Source of the DNA: Hysterangium stoloniferum
Taxonomy: Eukaryota; Basidiomycota; Agaricomycetes; Hysterangiales; Hysterangiaceae
Length of the DNA: 64,000 nt
Direction of reading: 5' to 3'
NCBI GenBank assembly: GCA_015178975.1
Contig: WHVD01000110.1
Location: forward strand, 124,001 to 188,000
Below the pieces are notes generated by a model. It was given only the letters and a program-made list of their open reading frames with translations. It was not told the DNA's origin and made no database searches. Shown here piece after piece: positions 20,357-30,138 of this stretch (positions are counted from its first letter, which is position 1; every line of letters begins with the position of its first letter). The position numbers and the translations under genes are program-made.

Positions 20357-22546
20357 TTAATAGAGACATGACATCCTGCCCACATGGGGGCAGTTGATCT
20401 TGAAATGCTCTAAACTCCCACAAATCCAACACTCCTTCGGAGGTTTGGCAATGCTTTTCTTGTCACTTCGTTCGAAAAAGAACTTGCCGTGTTTCTTACC
20501 CTGCTTAGCGTTCAATCTCTTAGGGACGGTTTTATCCTCGAGTTCGCCGAGGAGGACATGACCTCGGTTAGTAGGGTCGATTCCTCCAGAGTGTTCTTCC
20601 TCATGCCAGGGATCCAACTCATCTTGCTCGGCAATCATGACTCTAGGCTTTTGGAACCGATAACGCTCTCGATGTGTTTGAACCCAAGCGTTAATCAACA
20701 CCTCTTGTAAATTGTTCGCATAAGTCTGCAGGCTCATGATGTCGTCGATAGGTTGTCCCTGTAGAAGGTAAAGCCATTCTGTGGGCAGCGTCAGGATGAG
20801 TCTGCGTGTTTCATCCTTCCAGTTTTGGTGGAACCCGTACAGGAATCGATAGAGCTTGACCCTCCACTGAATGTAATGAATGGGTGTCTCACAATTGTGA
20901 CTGATTTGTCGAAATTTCATGGCTTCCCATTCTAGAGCTAAAGATTCGTGCCAACGAGTTCCAAGTAATCCTTCTACGATACCCCAAAGAAACGATCCGT
21001 GAGATCGACTGAATTCAGCACGATGTTCACGGTCTAGAGTGCTCCACCAGATCTTGGCATTGCCGGTAAGTCGTCTTGGCAGAGCAACTCCCAACAGTGT
21101 GCTCATGGAGTCTGAGATCTCCAAGAGACTCATAATATCCATGATGTAATCCAATGCCTTGGACTGAGTTCCATCGTATTCGGGAAGGTCTGACCATTTT
21201 ATCTTGATGTCGTTGGTGTTAAGAGCAATCCTTTTATCCTTAGGTAAGTCATCGATAGGTGCGCTGACTCGAGGCTGCATCGGAGTTTGAAAGGGAGAGT
21301 TAGGTACTCTACCGTAACGCCCCCCACGTCCCGAATTTCCTCCATAGCTTGAGGCACTAGAACTCCCGGATGAATTACTAGGGGGTCCTCCTGCTGGCAA
21401 AAAGGGGTTCGAGGAGATCGGCAGGGAATGGCGGGGATCGACTGGATTCAGCGATCCTCGACCAGCAGCTTGACCCGCTATACCCTCAGTGAATGCAGTA
21501 GAGAAAGACGGTCGACCCCTGTTGGCGACTGATCGATTCCTAGTCGCAGCTTGGTGATCGCCGACATTAGGATTACTCGGAATTCGTTCGAATGCGACGC
21601 GAGAGCGGTGAATTCCCTGATGGGGGGTAGGGCTAGGTTCTGTTGCGATACCTCTCTCGATTTCGGCCGTATTCAAAGGTCGACGAGGTTGAGGTTGATA
21701 GAGGGGAGTGCAGATTTCCATTCCCTTTTCCTGAAGACATTCTGCGACTTGCGACCTCATATCCGACGGGAAATCTTGCAAAATAATGGGACAATTGAGC
21801 GAACGAAGGAAACGAGTGTCGGGAGACCCATTCAGGGTACGAACGAATGAACTGGTTGTGGAGATGGGCGAATCGGGTACCTGGATGGAATCACCATAAG
21901 GGTAGAGCACTTCCAAAACCATCTTATCAAGCCTCCTCTGATTTCGCCTTAACTGACCCCTTAAGGTAAAATACGCAAACGAAGAATTACGAGTGATCCC
22001 GTTAAGAGACTCCTCCAACATCCAGATGTATATATACTGGTAGTCAACCTTAGGGACGATGTGATCCCCACTAAGCAGGACGTGAAGAATTTGCAACGCG
22101 TCATCGTGCGTGCAGAGCACTTCGAGAAATGAAGAGAACACTTCTTGCTTAAGAATCATTCTTCCTTCTTCCATAACAGAAGTAACCTCACTCGACCATT
22201 CGGGAATCGAGTGGGTCAGATCCTCAAGGGTTCCAGGTCGCGTGAATAGATCTTGCACCGGTAAAATGGCCTGATAACGACCTAACCAGACCGCTACAGT
22301 TGCCGGTAGAAGAGGGTAATCCGAATTATACTCCTCCACGAAGGGAGTAACCTGATCCGCAGGGATTCGATCGGCGTAGTATGCATCCCATTGTAAGTCG
22401 ATGGGTTGAGCATAAATCATATGACCCCTGAAGAATTGCTTAAGGATGACCTGTCTAGGCGGGAACGAGAGAACGGGTTCGGAAGCACAGATAGTCTCGA
22501 CATTAGCTCCTGGAATGTTCAACTGCTCAGTCAGCAGACGTTCTTC
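20357..22546 (-). CDS. GyB-2 Gag, uninterrupted about 728-codon frame
   Basis: The best Gag of the GyB family here. The frame opens right after the ORF0 TGA and has no ATG near its start: its first residues (EQLNIPGAN) begin in sense frame with ORF0, which supports readthrough or a fused start. Order: N-terminal region with WDAYYADRIPADQV and KVDYQYIYIWMLEES; a Ser/Gly-rich hinge (about residues 330-420); a capsid-like domain with IKWSDLPEYDGTQSKALDYI and IWWSTLDREHR; and a zinc knuckle CWICGSLEHFKINC near the end. After GRMSCLY it hits a stop caused by a small deletion relative to GyB-1, so the link to protease is lost. Confidence 0.85.
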   Translation of the reverse strand, partial: EERLLTEQLNIPGANVETICASEPVLSFPPRQVILKQFFRGHMIYAQPIDLQWDAYYADRIPADQVTPFVEEYNSDYPLLPATVAVWLGRYQAILPVQDLFTRPGTLEDLTHSIPEWSSEVTSVMEEGRMILKQEVFSSFLEVLCTHDDALQILHVLLSGDHIVPKVDYQYIYIWMLEESLNGITRNSSFAYFTLRGQLRRNQRRLDKMVLEVLYPYGDSIQVPDSPISTTSSFVRTLNGSPDTRFLRSLNCPIILQDFPSDMRSQVAECLQEKGMEICTPLYQPQPRRPLNTAEIERGIATEPSPTPHQGIHRSRVAFERIPSNPNVGDHQAATRNRSVANRGRPSFSTAFTEGIAGQAAGRGSLNPVDPRHSLPISSNPFLPAGGPPSNSSGSSSASSYGGNSGRGGRYGRVPNSPFQTPMQPRVSAPIDDLPKDKRIALNTNDIKIKWSDLPEYDGTQSKALDYIMDIMSLLEISDSMSTLLGVALPRRLTGNAKIWWSTLDREHRAEFSRSHGSFLWGIVEGLLGTRWHESLALEWEAMKFRQISHNCETPIHYIQWRVKLYRFLYGFHQNWKDETRRLILTLPTEWLYLLQGQPIDDIMSLQTYANNLQEVLINAWVQTHRERYRFQKPRVMIAEQDELDPWHEEEHSGGIDPTNRGHVLLGELEDKTVPKRLNAKQGKKHGKFFFERSDKKSIAKPPKECWICGSLEHFKINCPHVGRMSCLY

Positions 22547-22747
22547 TCACGGACTTGGGGGGGCTTCCGTTGACGGTCCAGCTGCTGCTCTGGGAGGACT
22601 CCCAGGAAGAATTGGTTTTTGAAAAGTCAACGAGGACTTCCTCATGGTGACATTACGGGGTGGTTCCAGACTCGCAGGTCTTTGACGAGGTTTTGAATTA
22701 CTCGGGGTCATCGAAGGTCTCGACATTTGGTTCTTGCCAGTAGTCAT
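22547..22747 (-). CDS. GyB-2 ORF0, 66-aa leader protein
   Basis: ATG at 22747, MTTGKNQMSRPSMTPSNSK to GPSTEAPPSP, stop TGA (22547-22549). Same length and stop as in GyB-1, and the frame runs on into Gag after the TGA. Substitutions between the two copies keep the basic, Pro/Ser-rich character and the block PRQRPASLEPPRNVTMRKSS unchanged. Confidence 0.6.
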   Translation of the reverse strand: MTTGKNQMSRPSMTPSNSKPRQRPASLEPPRNVTMRKSSLTFQKPILPGSPPRAAAGPSTEAPPSP

Positions 22748-22806
22748 TTACGTGCTTAGAAGCTTATAGTCGTAAGATATCGTTTTTTCTTCGTAGGGAA
22801 AGTACG

Positions 22807-22824
22807 GTCTGGCTCGGATCACCA
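22807..22824 (-). promoter_or_regulatory. primer binding site of GyB-2
   Basis: TGGTGATCCGAGCCAGAC on the minus strand, one base after the 5' LTR. Identical to GyB-1. Confidence 0.8.
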
Positions 22825-22825
22825 C

Positions 22826-23933
22826 TGTGAAGAGTGGTAGAAGTTCTAACCGTTCTATATACGAAGAATATCGACCGTTTAGGTACGATACCATGATGTA
22901 TTGACTGTCTAAGTCTAATACAGACCGAACGCGTATTGACTACTTAGTTCAATACGGTAGAGAGAAGCAGCTATCTAAAGTAAGGTAGATAGCTAGAACG
23001 AATAAGTAGAATCGACTGTTAAGTGCGATTCTGGACGACTGCTCGAATGCAAGTAGAGTAACTAGAGAGTCGAATAATAGAGTAGCGTGGATGTAGTCCA
23101 CGTGGGTTGAGATAAGGATTGAGTTTCGACTGGTACAGTTCGAAACTCAGATTGAATGAGTAGCTAAAGCCCGTCTGTGACGGTCGAGATGATACACCAA
23201 TCACAACTTACAGGACACTAACAGGTGTCTGAGTGTGAAGAGTGGTGGAAGTTCAGACCGTTCTATATACGAAGAAATGAGTAGAAAGGAAGGATATTGA
23301 CCTATTCGGTGCAATATAAGAGGAAGTGAGAGAAAGAGCACAAGATGACGAAGGAGTCAACGAGTGCGATGGTTCGAGTGGAGGCCTCGACTATTACAGT
23401 TCGAGGCCAGAAGTGTTTAGTAGTTCAGATATTGCTACTTATGTAGTAGCTGACACGTTACCCTGATCACCGCTCGTAGTAGACCTAGTTTGTGTCTTAC
23501 GAGTGGTGGTTCTTGGGTTAAAGTGTGTCTGAGTTCTAATTGGTTCTGAGTGCACCCACAAGTATACACAATGCTTCGAACTAATGAAGTATGCAATATT
23601 CGAAGAATATGAAAGATAGAAAAATATGAATAAAATATGTAAAATATAAATGAAATAAAAGGAGTGTTTTACCACAATGATACTGTGGTAAAAGCATACT
23701 CCTCACACTGAGTAAGTCGTGGTTGCGGTGTAAAAGTGTCTGAGTTCTAAACTACGGGCACTAGAATACATAAGTCTGGTGTGTGTGCACCTACAAGAGT
23801 CAATGTACCGCATACATAGGTCGTCAAATTAATTATAGATATAATAAAAGAGAGAAAATAGAAATAATAAAGGAGATATAGTAAGAGCTCATCCGACTAT
23901 ATTTCCTGAGTGTATTTCGCCATACCTCTCACA
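22826..23933 (-). repeat. 5' LTR-B of GyB-2, interrupted by LTR-L
   Basis: About 629 bp of LTR-B once the LTR-L and one duplication copy are removed. Ends TGTGAAGAGTGG at 22826 and CCTCTCACA at 23933 (plus-strand reading). The same stem-loop chain as in the other copies is visible. It lacks the 29-bp duplication seen in the 5' LTR of GyB-1. Confidence 0.92.
23234..23707 (-). repeat. solo LTR-L, 474 bp, in the GyB-2 LTR
   Basis: Reverse copy of 4550-5023 with the same length. A perfect 5-bp target duplication CTGAG flanks it (23229-23233 and 23708-23712). It is an LTR inserted in the LTR of a related family. Confidence 0.95.
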
Positions 23934-25320
23934 CCTAGGCCCAGTTTATCCTCTCTCTTGCAGTCTGAATTATTGGCTATCCAAGATTTTTTAGATGAAC
24001 ATTTGGCTATAGATTTTATCCGACCCTCAAAGTCTCCTTATGGAGCCCCTGTCCTATTTGTTCGGAAAAAAGACAGTTCCCTTCGGCTTTGCATTGACTT
24101 TTGAGGACTAAATGCGATCACTCGAAAAGACAAGTACCCATTACCACTAATCTCCGATTTACTCGATGCCCCTCGGAAGGCCCGAATTTATACAAAGATA
24201 GATCTCAAGCATGCCTATCATTTGGTTCAGATTGCCAAAGGTGACGAATGGAAAACGGCTTTTTGCACTCGCTATGGCTCCTTTGAATGGTTAGTGATGC
24301 CTTTCAGCCTCACCAACGCTCTGTCAGTCTTTCAATGTTTTATCAACAACGTCTTTTCCAACCTCCTCGACCTCTTTGTCATTGTGTACTTAGACGACAT
24401 CCTCATATTCTCCAAAGATCCTACACTTCATGATGAACATGTTCGTGAAATTCTCCGAAGACTCTGAAAACATGGTCTTTTTGTGAATGGTAAAAAAATG
24501 TTCTTTTGATGTCGACACAGTTGAATATTTAGGTTTTATGATGGGACCTGACGGTCTCCGCATGGACGACTCTAAAATTCAAGTCATTCAAGATTGGCCG
24601 GAACCCCGAAATATTAAGGATATTCAATCCTTTTTAGGCTTCGCCAATTTTTATCATCGTTTCATTCACAACTACTCAAAAATTACTGTTCCGCTCACTC
24701 GTCTTACTCGCAAAGATGCCCCGTGGATTTTCTCCAAAGAATGCCGATCGGCATTCCAGGAATTGAAAAGTGCGTTCATATCCGCCCCTATTTTGTTGCA
24801 CTGGAAGCCCGACGTTCAACTCATCATGGAAACTGATACCTCAGACTATGCACTTGCTGCGATATTGTCCATTCTGGACACCAATGGTGAAGTACACCCA
24901 GTAGCTTTTCTGTCTCGCATGTTTTCGGCACCTGAACTCAACTATGATGTTCACGATAAGGAACTACTTGCAATATTTGAAGCTTTCAAGACATGGCGAC
25001 ATTATTTGGAAGGCTCGGCCTACCCGGTAGATGTTATTACAGACCACAAAAATTTAGTTTACTTTTCAACCACGAAACTTCTCACCCGTCGACAAGCTCG
25101 ATGGTCTGAATACCTCTCCACTTTCAACATGGTAATTCGCTTCCATCCCAGCCGCCTTGGTGGAAAACCCGACACTATGACTAGACGATGGGACATCTAT
25201 TCTAAAGAGAGGAGTAGCGACTACACCACAGTTAATCTGCATAATTTCAAGCCTATGTTTTCATTGGAACAACTGTCTACGTCTATCCGAGCCACTTACC
25301 TCATTCATCCAGTCTTGTGA
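23934..25320 (+). pseudogene. GyC RT and RNase H
   Basis: RT from [15 protein letters not shown] through [48 protein letters not shown], then RNase H with METDTSDYALAAILS, ELNYDVHDKELLAI and the HKNL block. Stops TGA at about 24102 (DF-stop-GLN, expected CGA) and 24465 and a one-base insertion in an A-run near 24494 break it. A further TGA at 25318-25320. It differs strongly from GyA/GyB (YLDD rather than YIDD). Confidence 0.9.
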
Positions 25321-26815
25321 AGTGTTATCCTTATGGATACCGAAAAGTTACATCAAGACATACTATCAGCAATTCCATTAGACCCAGTCACCAAAGCACA
25401 CCTCAATAACCCGTCCGACCCCAATCAATCCCGATGGTCATTAGACCCACAAGGTTTCATTAGATTTGACAATCGCATTTATGTACCAGATTCCGACACC
25501 CTTCGGCTGCGAATCCTACAACATAAGCACAACCACCCAATCTCAGGACATTTCGGCCTCAATAAGACCCTCTCACTCATTAGAAGAGAATATACATGGC
25601 CCGGCATCTGAGATTTTGTTAAGCACTATTGTAAATCTTGTACTACGTGTTTACACTCTAAATCACAGCGACACAAACCATATGGCCTACTCAAACAATT
25701 ACCGATACCGGAAAAACCTTGGAACTCGATTTCTATGGATTCATCGAGCACCTACCGGCATCCGAAGGTCACACAGCAATCCTAGTTGTTGTGGATCGGC
25801 TCACAAAACAAAGTATTTTCATTCCAACATATGACACGATAACATCTGTACAGTTAGCTAATTATTTGTCACCCATGTATTTTCCAAGCATGGCGTTCCA
25901 TCACATGTCACATCCGATCGTGGATCTGAGTTTGTCTCTCACTTCTTTAGGTCACTCAGAAAAGCACTAGACATGAAGCTACATTTCACTTTGGGCTATC
26001 ACCCGGAAGGCGATGGCCAAACCGAACGCATGAATCAAACCTTGGAACAATACATCCGTGTCTATTGCAACTATCAACAAGACAATTGGAAATCACTACT
26101 ACCGCTAGCCGAATTCGCATATAACAATGCACCAAATGCCACTACTGGCATTTCACCTTTCTTCGCAAATAAAGGCTACAACCCCAACATCGCAATCCAC
26201 CCAGAACACGATCTCGCATCCAGCCGTGCTCAAGACTTTGTTATAAACCTTGACGAGCTACATCAAGAACTTCGTAAAACTATCGCAATGGCTCAAGAAC
26301 GATACCAACAGTCTGCGGATAAGAACCGACTTCCACCTCCTGACTTCAAGATCGGAGACCGAGTATTCATTAAAGCCGAGTTTTTCCGAACTACTAGACC
26401 TTCTAAGAAGCTCTCTGAAAAATATTTAGGTCCTTTTGAAGTTATAGCACAAGCTGGCATGCTTTCATGGACGCTTCGGCTCCCCAACAACATGCGTGCA
26501 GTGCACCCGGTATTTCATGTATCTATGTTAGAACCTTGTGTTGCTAACAGTATACCAGATCACATACAACCACCACCTCCACCCGTGATTATTGATGGGG
26601 AACCTGAATTCGAGATATCAGAGATCCTAGACTCAAAAATCGACAATCGCCGACGCTCATGCAAATTACTTTATTTGGTTAAATGGGCTGGCTATGAAGG
26701 TACAGATAAAGAAACTTCATGGATCCTAGCTACAGAGCTCGGTAATGCCTCGGAAGTCGTTTTAGGGTTTCACCAAGCTTATCCGAACAAACCCGGTCCT
26801 CTAAATTCTTTATAA
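25321..26815 (+). pseudogene. GyC integrase and chromodomain
   Basis: Zinc-binding H2C2 region (HNHPISGHFGLNKTLSLIRR, then CKSCTTCLHSK), catalytic core with HYHPEGDGQTERMNQTLE, a GPY/F module (KYLGPFEVIAQ) and a chromodomain (EFEISEILDSKI ... LVKWAGYEGTDKETSW). A TGA at 25609-25611 and frame changes near 25720 and 25970 break the first half. The last 280 codons (25973-26815) are open. Confidence 0.92.
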
Positions 26816-27016
26816 GTCAATCACGCGGTACTCCGACCCTTCTCCGACTATGCACTTATGATTTTCACGCTGTGATTTGTTTGTTTTAAAAAACCGATAT
26901 ATTTTTGCTATCTAAGTTTCTCCTTCTACAACTTCACCTTCCTCTTTGGCCTCCAAACCTCCCCCACCGACAGCCACTGATACCGTTCCACCAACCTTTC
27001 CCGACACCCCAATCTC

Positions 27017-27364
27017 TGTTAAAACTGCCTCCACTGTCTCCAAAACCTTCTGGAACCTTCTAGAACCTTCTAGAAGCTTCCAGCATGTTCCAGGGTATTC
27101 CCAGTTCATTTCCCATGACAGCTGTCAATCAGCTGTCACTTTGTATTCCAGCTGTCAATCAGCTGTCAGTTTCCATTCAAGCTGTCAATCAGCTGTCACT
27201 TATGACAGCTGTCAACCAGCTGTCAACCAGCTGTCACTTATGACAGCTGACAAGCCTACTGATGTATAACATATATAAGCTTGTAGTTAGTGACCTGAAT
27301 AGTAACAACTTTTCTCAGACTTGTGTGTGTCACGTGTCACATAAGTCACAGGTCACATTTAACA
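27017..27364 (+). repeat. solo LTR-D, 348 bp, in the antisense gene
   Basis: TGTTAAAACTGCC to GGTCACATTTAACA. Perfect 5-bp duplication ATCTC (27012-27016, 27365-27369). Same LTR as the flanks of copia element CoE. Heat-shock-element array at 27047-27081, CAGCTGTCA array about 27117-27245, TATA box TATATAAG at 27272-27279. Confidence 0.95.
27047..27081 (+). promoter_or_regulatory. heat-shock-element array in LTR-D (representative)
   Basis: Alternating TTC and GAA triplets begin at 27048, 27053, 27058, 27063, 27068, 27073 and 27078, exactly 5 bp apart: seven contiguous perfect nTTCn/nGAAn units, the binding pattern of heat shock factor trimers. TTC also falls in register at 27088 and 27098. 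The array is upstream of the TATA box in the LTR, where a U3 enhancer should be. It is shared by the LTR-D copies, for example 37955-37989 and 47405-47439. Heat response is inferred. Confidence 0.75.
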
Positions 27365-28244
27365 ATCTCATGCCCAACTCCATTGCAACTTGAGACTTCC
27401 AAGTATTGCTCAATCTGACCCCCAAGAGACTCGATAACACTGGTCTGCTTCTCCAGCCCAACACCCAAAAGCCACAACTGCTCGGTCATGAGCCCTTGTT
27501 GTCGCAGAGTCTCAAATCGGAACCGAGTCGTTTCCGAGAAATATGTCCACATAAGGCGGTTTTGCTCTTCTAGAGCATCAGCCTGTCACTCCTGGAACGA
27601 TTCATCAGCCCCCGGGAAGACACACCCAAGCTTCTGATCGGCACACTCTTGACAAGTGCGGCCCTGACCATTGGCCCGAGGATGGCAGGTTCGACCCCAT
27701 TTCGTGCACCGATTGCACTTAGGGTCGTTTTCAGGCCCCGCCTTGGGGGCCTGTTTTTGTTTCTATAGGAAAATTATTAGAAAAGTTTTTATTTAGGAAA
27801 CCAAACCCACCTTGGGGCTCGACGGCCCCAGTGCATCCTCCTCGTCCTCCTCTCCCTCTTCGTTATCGGACTCCGAAGGCATCACAGCCTTGTGCTAAAA
27901 TATATATGTCAGTAAGGTTCGCAAAAATACCGGAGCTGACTTACCTTTCCCTCCCACTTCTTTTTCGCCGCCTCCTCTCGCGCCCGATCGGCCTCCTGCT
28001 GCTTGTTCTTCGCAAGCACCGCTTCCCAGTGCTTGCGCGCAGCCTCTTCCGCGGCCTGTTTCTTCTCCTTAGCCTCGATGGCCGCCAACTCCTCCTTCTC
28101 CTTCTGCTCCTCCTCTTCACACGCCTTTCTCTTCTGCTCGAGCACGCATCGATGATCCTGCGCATTCGCTAGTCCACTTGGGACCAACATAGGCGTGACT
28201 GTTAACCAAACCGGGAAGGGCTTCGACTCTGAACATATGGTCAT

Positions 28245-28418
28245 GGTGGTTAAGGGAAGAGAAGTAGAATTTCAAGCACCAGGACCCCTCAAATTTTTAT
28301 ATGTAATTTTTTGCCGAGTCACATGATGTTTTGACACACCCAACCGTACCCAACAAGTTTTTACATACGGGATCTAGATTTTCGGCCTCCTTGGGATTTC
28401 GGCCAAAAGGGGAGATAC
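28245..28418 (+). promoter_or_regulatory. GyC 3' untranslated end with polypurine tract
   Basis: 174 bases between the antisense ATG and the 3' LTR. On the plus strand it ends GGCCAAAAGGGGAGATAC directly before the TG of LTR-I, a purine tract of the kind that primes plus-strand synthesis. On the minus strand it must hold the promoter of the antisense gene, so that promoter lies between the tract and 28245 or inside the LTR. Confidence 0.7.
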
Positions 28419-29474
28419 TGTTACAACCGTGTCGCAACCCTATCGGTCCCGAGGTTATCGCCACTTATCAACGTTTTCAAGTCACCACTTCGGAAACCAT
28501 CGGCCCCCGAAGCTGACATATGTTTTCGTGATGATCAAACTCCGTTTACACCCATGTCAAAATAACTTGTATTGTCTGGTTAAACTTTTGATACGTCCCT
28601 TTTATTATGTTGATCCGTTCAATCCTATGTTTCACATATGTCTATCTATATTTGTAGTCCTTGAACTATTTCCTTTTATCGTAATTCCGCTCTCGGTTAT
28701 CATCGGCCTCCGAACTAATCATAAACTTCCCGTTCCTAGTCAAGCTTATTGTTAATACCATTTTCCGCCCTTCTCCCCGTTAGTATTTTCTAGACACCTG
28801 TTACTTGTATATGAACCCGCTGTAGTTGTAGTTAAGAATTGTTAAAACTGCCTCCACTGTCTCCAAAACCTTCTGGAACCTTCTAGAACCTTCTAGAAGC
28901 TTCCAGCATATTCCAGGGTATTCCCAGTTCATTTCCCATGACAGCTGTCAATCAGCTGTCACTTTGTATTCCAGCTGTCAATCAGCTGTCAGTTTCCATT
29001 CAAGCTGTCAATCAGCTGTCACTTATGACAGCTATCAACCAGCTGTCAACCAGCTGTCACTTATGACAGCTGACAAGCCTACTGATGTATAACATATATA
29101 AGCTTGTAGTTAGTGACCTGAATAGTAACAACTTTCCTCAGACTTGTGTGTGTCACGTGTCACAGTAAGTCACAGGTCACTTTTAACAAGAATACCCTCA
29201 TACGTCCATAACAGTCTCATACTAAGAATCCCCCCATCCACCTTCACGTACACTCGCCCACTCCTGGCCCTGATCCCTTGGCCTGACACTCGACTTGTCC
29301 TTGGGTCCCGATCGGTATCTCGCTGAAAGGAACTCTTTAGGATTAGTCTTCGCCCATCCGAAATCTAAGGACACCCTACAGATATTTACGAGGGTGCAGC
29401 ACATAAGCTGAAGCCAAGTCCTTCTGATCGGTCCCTGTCGGCCACCGACATTAGTCAGTTTTCAGTTCTTAACA
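28419..29474 (+). repeat. 3' LTR-I of GyC, split by LTR-D
   Basis: TGTTACAACCGTGTCGC to TTTCAGTTCTTAACA. About 702 bp without the LTR-D insertion, matching the 720-bp solo copy at 8636-9355. The left neighbour is the purine tract. The right flank is GGGGT in GyB-4. Confidence 0.9.
28840..29188 (+). repeat. solo LTR-D, 349 bp, in LTR-I
   Basis: TGTTAAAACTGCC to GTCACTTTTAACA with a perfect duplication AGAAT (28835-28839, 29189-29193). Confidence 0.95.
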
Positions 29475-30069
29475 GGGGTATACACTGCATACACTGCATA
29501 CCCTGGTCTGGAAATATTACATCGAGCGGGACAGATACACAGCAATGTTGACCCACTGTCTAGACTTCCTCGAGTACCTGACTGTGCTAGTCCCACGAGA
29601 GATGACCTCTTACCAATCATAGTGGATTCTCACAACCGGAATGACAATGAGACATTATGGGAGAACAAACCAGCAGAAAAGGCCGTCTTTCTCACTCATC
29701 ACAAGTTAGTTGAACCAATTGGAACGATGGAAGAGGTCCCCCAAATGAAATGGGATTTGCACAACCTCCCCAGAAACAATGAAATTGATGAGACAAACTT
29801 TACTCTCTTGAACCCCCAATTGCTTATGGAAATCAATGAGAATTATGTTAAGGAACTTCGTGACGGATATCAGAAAGATCCCACCTTCAGAAATCATTAC
29901 GCTGCCGATCCCATTTCCCCAAATATGGTAGCTACCTCCTCACACTATTTCATCGGCAAGAACAAGCTATTATTCTTTCGAGATTCAGACTGGAAAAGTT
30001 GAATCTGCATACCTAGCAGCATAACATCAACCATACTCAAATTGATACATGACAATCCCTTCAAAGGAA
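29475..30069 (+). pseudogene. GyB-4 fragment: RNase H end to integrase zinc finger
   Basis: Matches GyB-3 56130-56720. It reads YPGLEILHRAG-like, HSNVDPLSRLPRVPDC and then the pre-integrase region (VPQMKWDLHNLPRN, SHYFIGKNKLLFFRDSDWKS). TGA at about 30001 replaces CGA. A short duplication (TACACTGCA twice) sits at its start. It begins at the GyC LTR and ends at an LTR-F. Confidence 0.9.
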
Positions 30070-30138
30070 TGTTAGAAATGGGAAAATACAATATCTATAT
30101 GTGACAGACTGTTATAAGTCCCAGGTTTGCCATCAGTT
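30070..30138 (+). repeat. LTR-F, first 69 bp only
   Basis: Starts TGTTAGAAATGGGAAAATAC and stops at GCCATCAGTT where LTR-D of CoE-4 begins. The rest is lost, so the CoE-4 insertion was followed by a deletion. Confidence 0.88.

Larger units (their letters stand above)
17331..23933 (-). mobile_element. Ty3/gypsy GyB-2, 5' half only
   Basis: On the minus strand: 5' LTR (23933-22826, with an inserted LTR-L), primer site, ORF0, gag, protease, TGA and RT up to the start of the KKCYVGYN block, where GyB-1 begins. RNase H, integrase, ORF3 and the 3' LTR are missing. The 5' LTR is joined to GyC at 23934 (target CCTAG), so GyB-2 inserted into GyC and removed or separated its 5' half. Confidence 0.92.
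26912..28244 (-). pseudogene. Coiled-coil Zn(II)2Cys6 protein gene, two introns, antisense in GyC
   Basis: ATG at 28244 in the strong context CCACCATGACC. Exon 1 is 28244-27945 (100 codons), with an Ala/Glu/Lys-rich coiled coil. Intron 1 is 27944-27895 (GTAAGT...TTTTAG, 50 bp). Exon 2 is 27894-27811, acidic. Intron 2 is 27810-27763 (GTGGGT...CTATAG, 48 bp). Exon 3 runs from 27762 to the TAG at 26912. Exon 3 has CX2CX6CX10CX2CX6C (CNRCTKWGRTC, then CQECADQKLGC), the spacing of fungal Zn2Cys6 DNA-binding clusters, then a helical tail and a Gly-rich end. About 293 aa. Broken by TGA at 27588-27586 (CGA expected) and by LTR-D at 27017-27364. Removing that LTR and one duplication copy restores the frame, so it was an exon. 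Role unknown; a regulator is a guess. Confidence 0.8.
23934..29474 (+). mobile_element. Ty3/gypsy GyC, 5'-truncated, with an antisense gene
   Basis: A second, distinct gypsy lineage: RT with [10 protein letters not shown], RNase H, integrase and chromodomain ending YPNKPGPL, an ending I associate with many fungal chromoviruses. After the pol stop at 26815 comes a 1.25-kb region holding a minus-strand gene, then a purine tract (AAAAGGGGAGATAC) and the 3' LTR-I at 28419-29474. No LTR end or target duplication lies between pol and that gene, so the gene appears to be part of the element. The 5' part was lost at 23934 where GyB-2 sits. The right flank is GyB-4 sequence (GGGGT). Confidence 0.85.

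Noticed and set aside
27117-27245. CRISPR-like or satellite array from the regular CAGCTGTCA repeats
   Set aside because: Repeats are short, palindromic and lie inside an LTR of a eukaryotic element. There are no unique spacers of constant length.
27941-28165. Arg-rich 74-codon minus-strand frame
   Set aside because: It is the neighbouring frame of exon 1 of the antisense gene; GAG/AAG-rich codons read as Arg-rich when shifted.
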